A model generated the notes under the pieces. It made no database searches and had not been told where the DNA came from. It saw only the letters and a list, made by a program, of their open reading frames with translations. Shown here one piece after another: positions 25,901 through 37,949 of a stretch of DNA of 64,000 nt (the stretch's first letter is position 1; each line of letters begins with the position of its first letter). Position numbers and translations under genes: made by a program. Origin of the DNA: Hymenolepis diminuta (Eukaryota > Platyhelminthes > Cestoda > Cyclophyllidea > Hymenolepididae); NCBI GenBank assembly GCA_900708905.1, contig CAADRB010000089.1:124001-188000 (forward strand), in the 5' to 3' direction.

Positions 25901-28900
25901 AAGTTTCTTATTTTATCATAATGTCTACATTTTCGCATTTTTCTAGTTTCGGCCTTCTTATTTTAAGAAGGAGGAAATTTAGAGGCAGTTTAACTAGTAT
26001 CCTTACCCTTTTTAAACTTACATAAAAGGATAGTGATTTATTCATTTAATCCAATAGTGATTAATCCTAAATATCAGTTAAAAGTTCAGACGTACTTATT
26101 TCAAAATGGATTTTGCGGTATTACCAGTTTTTGATTTAAGCAGAAGCGATTGCTTAATCAGCGAGCAATCATCAAACATTTGATTAACCGTTACAGTCCC
26201 CTGTCTTTTTTGGCCACCGTAAACAAGATTAATAGCTTACCACTTTGAATTTATCTGATCTAATTTTACAGTCACCGATCAGTAAGTGAAGAGGAGAGAG
26301 TATGGTCTCAATACCAGCCAACACCGAGCTCTCATACTCATCCACTATCACAGCACCATGGTCGTCAGCCCCCTGCTAACTACTATTCCTCCCATTCTCA
26401 TCCCCACCACCACACGATGCGTCAGCAATCCTATTCCACCGCTGGCGTATCAACAACAATGGCTCCACGTTATCTGCAGCAGCATTCTTCCCACTATCCT
26501 CCAAGTATTACATACAACCAACTTCCCCCTCCTCCGCAGTTTCGCCACTCAACTGGACCTCCGTTAGGGGGTCGTGCAAATCGACGGGGATTCGGTGAGG
26601 AAGGCTCCTGGACACATCCCTCCTTTCCTCCACCTCTCAGGATGGAACGTCATGCCTTTCGGCCATCAGACGGAGGTGGAGGTGGAGCGAGTACAACGTC
26701 CTGCGGATCTGCTGAAGGATCACCAAGAACGGGCTTCCAAGCAGCATATCTACAAAGGAGCGTTGGCGGAGGACAAATGGATCCTGGATCAGTTTCAGAA
26801 CCATGTCAATCGGAGGCATTTTTACGAGGTGAGGAACTGAACTAATTCAAAGATAGAATAGCTATTATCGGATGAGATGATTATCAACTGCTCTAATGAT
26901 ATTAGGAACAAATCTCTAAGAGTGAGAGGATCAATGTTAGTGTTAGGCTTGTTATCAGTAGTCCTATTTGTAACCCTAAATACTAAATGGAACAACATGG
27001 GTTTGAGACAAAAGTAGCATCGTGTTAAAAGTGATCTGAAAGTTTCACTGACTGCAACTTGACTTAATTAAGTATTCCTTCACTGATATCATTCAAAATA
27101 AATTCCTTACCTGCTTATTTCTTTATTATAGGTGACCACCATAAGTCCCTTACAGCCGAGGGAAGGATGTATCAACATAGTTTCGACGTTGACCGTCCAG
27201 TCTCGGTAGGTGTAATCAAGTATCTTTATTATCTCTTTATAGTTGCTAATATTATCGTCTTTATTTTGTTTAGAGTCGATCGGTATTTTGGTCTCCATCA
27301 CAGGATGGAGAAAGCTTGGTCGGGCAAGTGTATCTTCGGAAGTCTAGGGCTAGTGGCGAAATTGGTCTTCTCAGCAGTTTCGGTGGGTGTTGTATACTTG
27401 AATAACTTTGTAAAATTTCCTCGTAAGGCTGTCATTATGAATATTTGAATGAATTTCATATTCGTTAAAATGTCTTACTTTCTAACTTGTTTGTGCTTTA
27501 TTTAAGATAATCTGTAAAGCCATTTACTTTAAGGAGCACATTTTGAAGAACTGAGATTTTACTTATTACTGTTACGTAATTTATCGTTTTGTAATCACTT
27601 AAGGATATGAAAACGTAAGTAGTTGTTGCATCATCAAATTCTTGTGATGTGAATGCATTCTCAATTCTCTTGAGTTACAATTAGATAAAAGGTGACTGTA
27701 AGTGTGATACATATTCTGGTAAAATTCCGTTTGTTTGACTCTGAGATAACGTATTATAAGAGAAAGTAATATATTTTAAACGAAAAATTAAAACAGTGGA
27801 TGAGATGTTATGTATAACAAAGTATTTAATAATTGATTTATTAAAATACTTTGAACATAAATTATTAGAATCGCTTTAGTACTTCTAAGCCGATAGATTC
27901 TCGATTTAAATCCTCTATTTATTTGATCAGTTAGTTCCATGTATCTAAAGGCGAAAGTATTGAAGAAGGGTTGACTGGAAGACCTAGAAACAACCTTGTG
28001 AGACCAGGTAAATTTTTCTTCAATTTTGTTGGAAAACAAGATGAATGAGACAGAAGTGGCAATATGATGGTCAATGTTGAAAGGTTCCATTAATAAAATG
28101 GTAGGCCGACTAATTCGGTCTTTTTCACTTATTTTGTCATAGGTATCTCATAAATTCAGAACGTCCTTCAACCATCCTTTTTTAATTCCTTTTGTGGTGA
28201 CTAACTATCAAAGACTGGATTTTTATTAGATTTCTTCTTTTCATTCACCAGACATCTTCTTATTCCATTCAAATTTCAATTCATTCGGACTTTAAAATCA
28301 TTGAAATCATTTTCGAGGAACTGATATCCATAATGAACCGGAAACTGTTTAAATATGTAAATATTCTTGTTTTAATTAAGTACTAAAATTGCTAATCAAT
28401 TGAAGTACTTCAATTTTCTATATCAAATTTCATTGGTTAGCACTGAATCCGTGTTCCTTTGACACTCATACAAGCGTATTGCATATTCTTCTCATTCTTT
28501 AAGATTAAATTCTCATACTGTATTTGCTTTCTATTCGTTTTAATATATGCTTCTTAAAATAGATATCCAAAAATCATCTGTAAATAATTAATGCGATACT
28601 TGCACAAAAAATTACTTTCACCCTGCAGTCGGGATTTTCTACCTAAATATATATTCAGTCTAAAAAGTATTTCTATATCATTAGGATAAAATAATAGGAA
28701 AATATAACGTAAACAAATCACTTTTATGCTCATGTTTTTCGGTGGAATTACAGGTTTAAAGTTGGTGATAGGAAAACGAGTGCCCTCAGATATGGTAGGA
28801 ACTTTTGTGAGCTCAGTGAAAGAAGGATCCGTTGCTGATTTGATGGGTGAACTGCAAACAGGCGATGAGATCCTTGAATGGAACGGACACAATCTCAGGG

Positions 28901-31900
28901 GTCTGCACCAAGAAGAAGTCTCTGAAATCCTAGCGCTTTCCAGAAATACCGACGAAGTTTGGCTCACAGTACAACGTGTCCTAGAGTAAGTCTTTGGTAA
29001 TCAGACAACGCCAAAATGCATTTACGGATTGAATGATTATTGCACTCATGAAATATCAGATAGACGGAAAAGTTTGCTCAAATCTACTTAAAAATAAGTT
29101 GAAGATTCCATACTAATAGCCTCTGCACAGTTTCGCCTAACTTAGATAATAGCCTTCTTTAGATGAATTCTAGAAGTAATTGCCAATGTTGGAGGCATAG
29201 GCCCACCACTGTAATAAAGATAGGTGCCCACTAAGTGATTAAGGCCATTTCCTAATATTTACCAACTGAAGGCCAAATAGCTATAAGATCGATGACAGTT
29301 TTGGAAAACTCGTTCTGTCTAGACCGGCAAAATATCGGGGTATGTTCACAGAATGTGCATTGTCTTTATACAGACAAAACGAGCACTTGAGTTTAGCTCT
29401 GAGTCATGATTGCCGGCGTTCTCATATATTGAAGTTTCAGTGGCAGAAAATGTACTCAAGATGGTCATGGTTTTAGCCGTAGCTAGTTTAGGATAACTCA
29501 GTAGACAATGCAGTATTTTATGGGAAAAAAATCGGCGTTGAATTTATAGTTGTCAGAGTATTTAAACAAATAATTTACGATCATTATACAAATAGACTTA
29601 TTGCGGTTATGATTCATCTTATTTTAAAGCGACTTCTACGAAGAATCAGATGGAGCAACGTCGACTTCGTTTTCAAGACACGGTAATTTCACTTAATCTT
29701 TAATTTATAAGAAAATAGTCAATTTAATTTATTACCATTTTGTTTTCTTATTAATATGAGTCCAGGCGAAGATACGAAGTTTCAAGACGAAGAAGAGGAA
29801 GAATATGGCTGCGCTGTTGGTCGTAGAGATGCTGATCCCCATCTACAGGTATGTTTATTCTACTTTATGCATATATTAGTAGCACAGTAAATGAATCTCC
29901 TCAGTCTATTTGTTTGCGTCTTTATTTTGTTTCAAGTATTAAAATATTTTTATGATATAAATGAATATTATAGCTCAAACTGCGATACGACGAGGGCAAG
30001 CAGGAGCTGATTGTGTCCGTTTTGGCTGCACGAGATCTGCCTCCCCAACTGAACACTCAAACTTGGCTTTGTAATTCCTTCTGTCAAATCACCATTCTGC
30101 CTGAAACGAGGTTTGTCTCCTCTTTGTAGTATAGAAGTGTAAAATCACAAGTGCCCAATCTATGGATACTTCTTAGGAGACAGAAGGGTGATAGACATTA
30201 CTTATTTAAGTGCCACTCCCAATTCTGGGGAAACTTAGACTGATTCTCTTATATTTCAATCAATTAGGAAATTCTTATAATACTTGTGATAGGTATTCAT
30301 AGGCAATTACTGGCATACATTTTCAGGCCATCTCAGACTTGAACGTTATCTATTAGATGGCTCTACCGCTTTATACACATTCAAGTAAACCCTGAAGATG
30401 GGAAATAGGAGACTTGCATACCACTGTTTGAAAGCAGAATAGTGTCAAGGTATTCGCATCAAACTCTAAACCAAGGGATTTTAAATTCTCCTCATAAAAA
30501 TGTCTCGAATTTAATAATTGCCTGTTTATAAAGTTAGTTTCTCATTTTTTTAGCTGTTTCCAGATATTTTTAAGGCTATTAGATTTCTTCAGAGAAGAAT
30601 ATGTCTGTCATAAGTTTGTCATGGATAAATTCGCATTGATCTAAATAAGTTAGCAACAACTATGATATTCTGATAGATCTACGTCTTCTAATCTCCTCTG
30701 TTTCTTCCACATAAGTCTTTCATGTAAACGATTCCTCATAGAATGTCTTTATCGTGATATGTATTCCACCATGGATATCTCAGATCTGTTTCTTTATGGG
30801 TTTATTTGAATTTATATGCAGGTATAATTTAATGTAACGGTTATAGGAAGAGTCCGTAAAGACGAAACAAAATTCATACGACATTCATTTATGATTTAGT
30901 AAATATGAATCTCGGTGTACACGAGTCGCTCGTAACACCAACGATCCCGTTTGGATTCACAACTTCACTTTTGATAATTTTGTCTTGAGTGGCAAGGAGC
31001 TGGAAGTGGCTGTCATTGACTATCGACAGGGCCGAACAGCCCTCATTGGAGAGGTATGTTTAATTTACAGATTCCTTGTTCATTACGTAATAGCAGTGGC
31101 AATAAGGAGGATTCAACAAAATCCAATGAATACTCTTTTTAAGGTACTAATAAATCTACAAGTAGCAGATATTTCAGGCCGAGCCTACTGGTATCCTATA
31201 CCTCCGCCGTGGGACGCAACTGACCAGGATATTTCCAGCCAAGTATGAAGTTTATTCATTAATGAAAATCATTTATTTGAAATTGCATAAAAATTGTATT
31301 CACAGAGTTCCTAGATTAATATTACAAGATTTTACCATTGCTGTTCATATTTCCGTATGATTTTTTTAAATGCACAGAAAAAGAACAAATATTAACTCTT
31401 AATGGAATATTTTTTATGAATTATGTGAATTTTAAGGGCTTTTATGGAAATATCTGCCGCACATATCTGATGATAATTTTGAAGAAACCGAAAAAAACAG
31501 CTAATTTCGAATGTTCTAAGTTGTATTAAATTGACTCTAGAAACCGTTAATTTAAAAGTTGAGGAATTATCTATTACTCTTATAGAAGCTAGGAGAAATG
31601 TATAAAAACACGGTAATAGAGAAGGAGTTAGTGTCAAATTGGGTGAAGCAGTCATCAGGTAGTATCAAGAAGACCCTAATATTTTTTAGTCAATTATTCA
31701 TTTCTCCTCATTCAAAAATCAATAAATTATATCAATAAGTGTTTAGAAACCGTCTACTTAATACAAACTAATTACATATATATTGATTTTCAGGTTCAGT
31801 CCGAAAGTGGGACGTTTGAACCTGGTGAGTTCAACTTTCGCATAACTGAATGTCTTATTTTCGAATAATTCAAATCTTAAGTTACATCTTGACAACGAGC

Positions 31901-34900
31901 CCCGTCCTATTAATGATAAAGAAAAATCGATACGCTTAGATTTGTTCATTACAACTACTTATATACTTTAAGTAGAGCAATATAGGCTCAATTTTGATCC
32001 TATTTTACTCGCGTATCTTAGACGACTGGTCGGGAGAGGCCTCAGAGCGAGGAATGGGACATGGTCAGCAGAGGTTGACGGGGAGAAGCGATGGACGCTC
32101 ACTACGCAACATCAGTCCCCGTTCAGTGCCTAGTCAACTCTCCTCAGCCGTACGTCAGCGACGTCAACAAATGGAATGTGAGCCACGGACATCACGAAGG
32201 GGAACCCGTGCGTCTGCCCAACCTGCACCCCCAAGGACCCATCCAACTGATAGGCAAGTCTCCTTTTATTTCAAATGATACTATTGTAGCCCGTATTAAT
32301 ATAAAAAATCCACAATTTTCACTTATGGGAAGCGACTGAAATCGGTTGATAGACACTCCCATACATAATAAGGGAGAGAGGATCTAAAAGATTCTGGTAG
32401 CAACGTTAAAGTATCAACAGGTCTCACGTCATTTAATTTGGTGGATTCGGGTTGTAAAATGTGTTGATCACGTTCCAGAGTCAACTTTCACCATTCGTCT
32501 CCTGAATTTTTGAGCAAATTCTTGTCAGCGCTTTTCAGTGTTTATCCTTTTTTATTCAGAAAAGGTCGGTCTTGCCACTCCAATTCCTTTTTCCTTTCAA
32601 CGATTGAAGAAGTCAAAATGATTTTACATAATATTCCGTAAATTACAGTTTTAATATTGCAGAAACTAGATAGCTAAAACCAGATAGCTCAAGTGATATA
32701 TTACACATGACAATCCATTAATAGAGTTAGCGTATGTTATAGGTAGAAGACTGATGGATGTATAATTTATCATTATTTGGCTTAAATTCTGCAAAATTTT
32801 AGCCTATTGTTACTAAGCCCCTGTGGTATATCTTGCGATTTCTTACCCTTTTGGCAGTATTCCCTCTGACCATCTCGATTCTTGCGAGGAAGAATTCAGA
32901 TTACTTGTGACTCAAATAAGGCTTCTATTTATAAGCGAATAGAATTATGGATTGACTGGCTGTCTCTTTAGCCAGCGAAACGATTTAATTACCAGGTACA
33001 ATAATGAGAGAACAGTAATCGTAAAGCCAATTGTCTGAAAAACAAACTTATTTCAATGTATTTTTTTCTGTTCAAATAGGCTCTCCTCTTTTCCTCCCTT
33101 TCCCAGGACTCTAAAGTCCCACACTATTTGGCTAACAATAACCTCTTACCCATGACCCCGCGTCTCGATAAACAGGACTGCGGGTTTCCACGTTCGTGTG
33201 GTTTTTCATAATTAAGTTCTCTTCAACCTAATTAAGATTTTTCCCACTCTCATCATAACTATTTACTAAGGCGGTCAGGATAAAATATTTGTTTGTAGTA
33301 TTCGTAGATATTGGTTAAATATGTCGTGATCTTTTATGACAGGGACGATTGAAATGGTCTTGAAAGCCAATATCTTGAGCAATATCTTGGTCTACTATGC
33401 TCCAAACAAATCCGAAGAGTTAGTTGCAGATTCAGAGAACCGTAAATATACGAATGATCTGGTCATTATCTCGTTGTGTCTAATAAGTCTAAAGCCGACA
33501 CAGTCGAAAATAACTAATCAACAGTATTTTTCCACCCCCGTCATGTACTGCCCCCCGGATGTGTGAACATGTTACTCTATAACTTCATCAATAAGCCAAA
33601 TTATGCCAAATTACTTTTATTCAGTGCATTAAAAGACATTTCTATAACATTATTTTATGCAATTGCTAAAGTAGCAAATAATATTCTGGTTGATTAGACC
33701 GAAATGTATTTTGAGTTTCACAGGAATAGGGATGATTTGCATGTAAACTATGCTTATTCCTACTTTACAGAGGTCCCAGATTTACGCTGTCAGAAGATGA
33801 TCAAAGTTTCCTATCAGACAACTCAGAAGCTTCAGAATTTTCGTCTTTCTCAAAACTCAGTCTCCAATCCAATCGTCTTCGGCAACGTCAGCGTCAACGT
33901 CTCAACACTGGAAGTACAAAACTAGGGCCCACTGGTGGAGCACGTCATCTTTCTCCCCGAATGTCGCGAAGCCGTCCAGACTGTCGCTCACCTCCACAAG
34001 ACCTTCTTACAGAAACTGGAGAGGAAGAAGGTGAAGATGATCAAGGTGGTGGAATAGAGCCCGTTCGAACAGATATTGATGGTGGCAGACGGAAATCTGA
34101 TAGAGGAAGAGATGAGAGATCGGCATTAGATGATCAACTCAAATCTTCGTCCACTGAAGAGAAATCAGCCTCTTCTTCAACTCCTGCTGGAATGTCTGCT
34201 AGAATTGCTTCCTCTATAGCTTCGGCTCCTGCAACAGATATCGGATCGTCCGCTGGAGCTCCAAAATCTCCCACAGCATCATCACAATCTGCCGCCGCTA
34301 GAAAACGTAGATCCAGTATTGGTCACCGGTTCAGTAATGTGCTTGGAATATCCAAGAAAAACACTACTGCAAGTGGAGCTGGTATGGAGCCCAATTTTTT
34401 AAGCGCCACTGAAATGGATTTCAGTAGTTTAAAAGATATTTTTTTGCAGATAAGAAGACAAAGGCATCATTTCAAAGAAGTGAGGAGGTGCTCCCGGCCT
34501 ACATTCAGACGAATGAGAAGGCTACTGTCTCGGGTGGATACAAAGCCCCAGGCATTGTGGCGGAAGGCGCAGGATTCGGAGGTATTGCGGCCAGTAGTGC
34601 TCAATCGGCTGGAGGTGTTCTTGGTGCTCAAGGTGGTCACCATGGCAGTAGTCTTCAACATCAACTTAGCACGACTCTTCATTCTTCAGGTGGCTCTGGT
34701 AGAAAAGATCTCGCTCTCGAAATGTGAGTTTTGGAAATCTCTATTGATATTTATTTATAAAGTTAGCATATAGGATTCTAGTCGACTAGCCTATAGATAT
34801 ATTTTTAAAATATAATTTAGCACATATTGTGAAAGTAGTATCAGTATTTTCTATTATTTATGGACGTCAGTGTAGAATAGTCATTTAGCTTTATATAGCG

Positions 34901-36489
34901 ATGTTTGAGTATGTCTCTCTTCAGTAATTCCTTTAAAAGTAAAGTTCCTATGAACTAATCGGGTTCCTATAGAATATTAAGGTCATATGAGAGAAAAGGG
35001 AGTTAAATCACGATTCAAAGATACGAATTTGATAGAGGATGTATAGTAATTGGAGGATGAGTGAAAAGTGGCAAATGAAGATTTCGGTCTTGAAAATGAT
35101 GATTCACATTGAGCTGGAATTGTTATTTGTGCCGTTTTTCCTTATATGGCAATTTGGCTCAATTTTTTTTGAAGACATTAAGTTTGACTAGGGTTTCGTC
35201 TCGAAGGCTTGAAAGATAAATTGAGCTGAACTTCAGTTATCCATGAAGGAATGATTTCTGTTCATTTTTGTTCTTGGAATCAAGTGTTTCCCATATCGAT
35301 TGTAACTCGTTCGATCGAGGGGAAAAGCGTTGCTAAAACTTTGAGCAGTGCTTTTGACACTTTCAGTTGTTAATTGGCCAATTATTCAATGGCTTTGGCT
35401 GAGTAGATCCTTTTGGAGTGGTATTATTAAAAATTTAATACGTTAATGTCCGTCAATTTAAATAAGTATTCAGAAAGGGGTCGATTCGTTTTAACTTTTG
35501 CAGTTAATGATTTTAAACGGTTCCCCATTTTTATCAAAAAAATGACATACCGGGATTGTACTTTCACTGGATAAACCTCTTTAAGAAGACCTAATTTAAG
35601 ATAGTCCTCTTTAAGAACTAGATATCGAAGTTAAAATGGAAAGACAGGGATCAAATTTTTTTGCTGATGTGCATCACTTTGGAACGAGGTTATTTTTTAA
35701 CTTACCAACGTATTTTTTCCTATTTACAGGGGAGAAGTGCACGTGGGAGAGTTTGTTGAAGGCTTAGGTCCAGGTCAATTGGTTGGTCGCCAAGTGCTAG
35801 GAATGCCTTGTCTTGGAGAGATTCAGCTTTCTTTCTTCGACAGAAAGGGGCACCTTGAAGTGGAAGTGATTCGAGCCCGAGGTCTTCAACAAAAGAATAC
35901 GTCCAAACCCCTCCCCACTCCCTATGTCAAGCTACACCTTTTGGAAGGCAAACAGTCCGTTGAAAAGATGCGTACCACTGCGCCTGCTCGTCGTACTCTC
36001 GACCCCCTCTTCCAACAACAATTCTCCTTCTCAAACTCCTATAAAGATAAAATCCTCCAGGTATGCAAATAAACTCCATTTTACATACAATAGGCGTAAA
36101 ATCCCATGTTAATTAGCATAACCATTACGCATTCATATTTACCTTTTGGATGCGTATTTCACGATCTACTTAATTCGCAAAGCAGTATATACACTAACTT
36201 AATTACCATTGTGATATGTATATAGGTAAGCGTATGGGGCGAATACGGCAGAATGGACAAAAAGGTATTTCTTGGAATGTGTGAAATTGTGTTGGATGAC
36301 TTGAATCTTCGATCAATCGTATTTGGGTGGTACAAACTCTTTGGAATGATCGCTGCCACCGCACAGCATCATAAACAAGTCCGTAGACACACAAGTTCCT
36401 CAGGTGGTGGGACTTCTTCGAACCCTTCCTCTTCATCTGCTGCCAAACGACACGCATCTAAGAGTCGACAACCTCGGGACAAGAGCTAG
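16804..36489 (+). CDS. RIM: RIM-family active-zone scaffold (regulating synaptic membrane exocytosis)
   Basis: RIM proteins organise the presynaptic active zone, tethering Rab3 vesicles, Munc13 and calcium channels. Eighteen coding exons keep frame throughout: 16804-16991, 23611-24058, 24985-25319, 26272-26828, 27132-27205, 27274-27382, 28754-28985, 29630-29682, 29766-29848, 29974-30110, 30900-31053, 31144-31242, 31794-31824, 32022-32253, 33771-34381, 34450-34723, 35730-36060, 36226-36489. They give 4,212 bases, 1,403 residues. Domain order is the classic one: Rab-binding helix start (PDLSHLTPEERRIIEDVINR), eight-cysteine zinc finger, long Ser/Pro/His-rich linker, PDZ, C2A, basic/Ser-rich linker, C2B. 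The size is close to that of animal RIMs. The start is the first ATG in frame; an upstream exon is possible. The intron after 32253 begins GCAAGT. Orthology to unc-10/RIMS is secure from domain order; alternative exons were not resolved. Confidence 0.93.
19113..19215. repeat. Weak dispersed repeat, copy 1
   Basis: The stretch around GACATCGATCTCATGATTTC aligns by eye with 57159-57245 (GAACATTAATCTCATGAACT), with matching flanks over about 80 bases. The two copies are clearly diverged. The family is unrecognised. Confidence 0.35.
19870..19945 (-). repeat. tRNA-derived SINE fragment
   Basis: Read on the minus strand, the segment has a TGGCGTAGCTATTG A-box-like motif (19932-19918). About 35 bases further on is a good B box, GGGTTCGCTCCCC (19888-19876), the internal promoter pattern of RNA polymerase III. 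The ends do not pair into an acceptor stem, so this is not a working tRNA gene. It looks like the tRNA-related head of a SINE inside RIM intron 1, next to a CCCTCC-rich low-complexity run. Confidence 0.5.
20985..21440. promoter_or_regulatory. CG-rich block inside RIM intron 1
   Basis: Over about 450 bases the DNA changes from AT-rich to balanced composition with many CG dinucleotides (for example CTGCGACGCGTCCGC and GAGAGCGTGCGTTGAGC), then a CT-rich tract at 21330-21395 and TATAAG near 21409. No known protein is encoded. The position 2.2 kb before the zinc-finger exon would suit an alternative RIM promoter or an enhancer; this is inference. Confidence 0.3.
23611..25319 (+). CDS. RIM: RIM zinc-finger exons (exons 2 and 3)
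   Basis: Exon 2 (23611-24058) encodes a linker and then three Cys-x-x-Cys pairs: CEIC, CAQC and CVRC. Exon 3 (24985-25319) opens with PSWMCKNC, the fourth pair. The eight cysteines match the FYVE-like zinc finger of RIM, which binds Munc13 and helps vesicle priming. The finger is split by a 926-base intron between pairs three and four. Exon 2 enters in phase 2 (completing Arg) and leaves in phase 0; exon 3 leaves in phase 2. The rest of exon 3 is Ser/Pro-rich linker. Confidence 0.9.
26272..26828 (+). CDS. RIM: RIM linker exon, His/Pro/Gln-rich
   Basis: A 557-base exon between an ATTTTACAG acceptor and a GTGAGG donor encodes a low-complexity linker with runs such as HSHPHHHTM and PPPPQF and a short poly-Gly stretch. 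A second open frame (26574-26840) also looks protein-like. Only the frame used here joins in phase to the PDZ exons downstream, because the exon at 27132-27205 must be read to end in phase 0 before SVFWSPSQDGESLVG. Confidence 0.75.
27274..28985 (+). CDS. RIM: RIM PDZ-domain exons
   Basis: Exon 27274-27382 encodes the lead-in SVFWSPSQDGESLVGQVYLR, which corresponds to the first PDZ strand of RIM. Exon 28754-28985 encodes the body: a GLKLVIGK carboxylate-binding loop, the GSVADLMGELQTGDEILEWN core and the EEVSEIL helix. The D-E-x-L-E-W-N-G motif is hallmark RIM sequence. In other animals this PDZ binds ELKS/CAST and calcium-channel tails. Phases are 0, 1 and 2 in order. A 1,371-base intron separates the two exons. 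Confidence 0.92.
29974..31242 (+). CDS. RIM: RIM C2A-domain exons
   Basis: Three exons (29974-30110, 30900-31053, 31144-31242) form the C2A sandwich. They begin with LKLRYDEGKQELIVSVLAAR, continue through the conserved NTNDPVWIHNFTF turn, and end with LIGEVLINLQVADI and AYWYPI. The aspartates that bind calcium in synaptotagmin-type C2 loops are largely absent. That agrees with what is known of RIM C2A and points to a calcium-independent interaction role. The start of the third exon at 31144 was chosen because it continues GE-VLINLQ in phase; the later acceptor at 31178 would break the WYP motif. Confidence 0.88.
32022..34723 (+). CDS. RIM: RIM inter-C2 linker exons
   Basis: Exons 32022-32253, 33771-34381 and 34450-34723 encode a basic, Ser/Arg-rich linker (for example SDGRSLRNISPRSVPSQL and RKRRSSIGHRFSNVLGISKK) that becomes Gly/Ala/Ser-rich before C2B. 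KKTKASFQRSEEVLP in the last exon recalls the conserved segment before C2B of vertebrate RIMs. The intron after 32253 starts with GCAAGT, a GC-AG intron with an otherwise perfect donor. Phases are 1 to 2, 2 to 1 and 1 to 2. Confidence 0.82.
32535..32690. repeat. Diverged dispersed repeat, copy 2
   Basis: This stretch aligns by eye with 8816-8965 in the same orientation, through GGTCTTGCC, an ACGATTGAAGAAG...AAATGAT segment and an ATATTCC tract. It lies in the RIM intron between 32253 and 33771. Confidence 0.45.
35730..36489 (+). CDS. RIM: RIM C2B-domain exons and stop
   Basis: Exon 35730-36060 encodes the bulk of C2B: GEIQLSFFDRKGHLEVEVIR, TPYVKLHLLEGK and RRTLDPLFQQQFSF. Exon 36226-36489 completes it (VSVWGEYGRMDKKVFLGMCEI, DDLNLRSIVFGWYKLF), adds a short basic Ser-rich tail and ends at TAG 36487-36489. 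The strong match and the position at the protein end are diagnostic for RIM C2B, which in other animals contacts liprin-alpha, synaptotagmin and membrane PIP2. Confidence 0.93.
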
Positions 36490-37351
36490 AAGTTCCCATC
36501 TACAAAGTGAATAAATCTTCCTTATTTCCCTCGGAAAGAAAACTCCTCAATCTCTTCATGTTATCTCCTCTTCCGTGGACCACATACAACAAACAACAAC
36601 CAAACAGCATAATATATAGTCAAAGATGACTTCAGATCCAATCAGATTTACCAAAAGAATATATCCTGATCACCTTCTAGTAGTGAAGCTCACCCTGTAT
36701 TCCCCTTTCTTCTCTTTCTAGTTTCTTCAATGTGCGGATGTACATATTCATTTCCTCTTCTACTCCCCTCCCTATTTTTGTTTTTCTGTTAGAGGATGCT
36801 TCATTCTTCATGTTACATTCTTTGTCACTATTCTTTCTTCCTTGCTTTTATAACTTGATATAGCAACACTGATACTTTCTCAATCCACCGCCCTCCTCAT
36901 AGCTCTACTTCATTCACGGGCCTTAAAGACGCCAAATAAGCTCATTTATAAGTGTCTGTGTTTAAGGAAGTAGTCTTGATCGTTTGTCACTCTTTATTTC
37001 CACTCTCCTTCTTCCTCCTCCTTCTCGGGTTTGTCTGAGAAAGAGGGTGTGTGTGCTTGTGTCTAGGTAGTGGGACTGCATCGGCCTTTCCACTTCAATG
37101 CAAAATAAAGTAACTCGATATCTTGACTTGCCTTCTTACTGTAAGAACTTTCTGTTGAGAAACCATCACATGCTAATTTCTATATGCAAACTTAAGTAGT
37201 CTTTGTAGTGAATTCAGGGGTCGAACGATGAGGCTATTTAATAATTTAGTTATCTGAATCAATAATTTGCTAGCTAATATTCATACCAACAATAAGCATT
37301 GAATATTACGATGTGTAGCTGTTAATATTATGTATATTGCAGATCAATAAA
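36490..37351 (+). terminator. RIM: RIM 3' untranslated region with polyadenylation signals
   Basis: AATAAA hexamers lie at 36510-36515, 37104-37109 and 37346-37351 downstream of the RIM stop. The stretch is CT-rich and non-coding. The second hexamer follows a TG-rich run (near 37046-37062). Which site is used cannot be told from sequence alone. Confidence 0.45.
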
Positions 37352-37949
37352 TGCGGAACTTGAACCTGTTAGTTCCAAAAAATAATCCATTATGCTTAGC
37401 TTCATTAAATGAATGAAGCATCGTTATTCTTCGTCACCGCCTTGAATTGAGATTATTAAGGGTGCCAGTATTAATGAATTTTTAGTAGCAAAACGCTTTG
37501 AGTAACAACAAAGAATGAATATATTAACACATATAGTATACAATGTACTAGGAGAGCAAGTGCATGCATAGCTACACCAGAGGAGAAATAGTTTTGGGAA
37601 AAGGATATGAAAATAAGGTTCATGGACCCTAATAACATATGTCGCTACTTTATCAAACGAACTTTTAAAGGTTTGCACTGAATTCGGTATCAGCAATAAG
37701 GATAACATTCCGGAAATTGGACACTGGACGTCCTTGTTTATCATTGCGCCTGAAAAACAGTGATCCTATCGATAGCGCAAGTGCATTGCTTTCTTTTCGC
37801 AAAATTCACATGCAGTTGCCAGCTTCGCATTCCATCCCCATTCTCTTTTGACGGGAATTTAGAGGGCATGATATAGGAGTTGACGTAGTTGGTGTTTTAG
37901 CCAATGACGACCTATTTAAACCGAAGACCTCCCTGGCGTCTTGATCGAT

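Noticed and set aside
26574..26840. Alternative frame of the RIM linker exon that looks protein-like
   Set aside because: It does not join in phase to the PDZ exons, whereas the frame used does.
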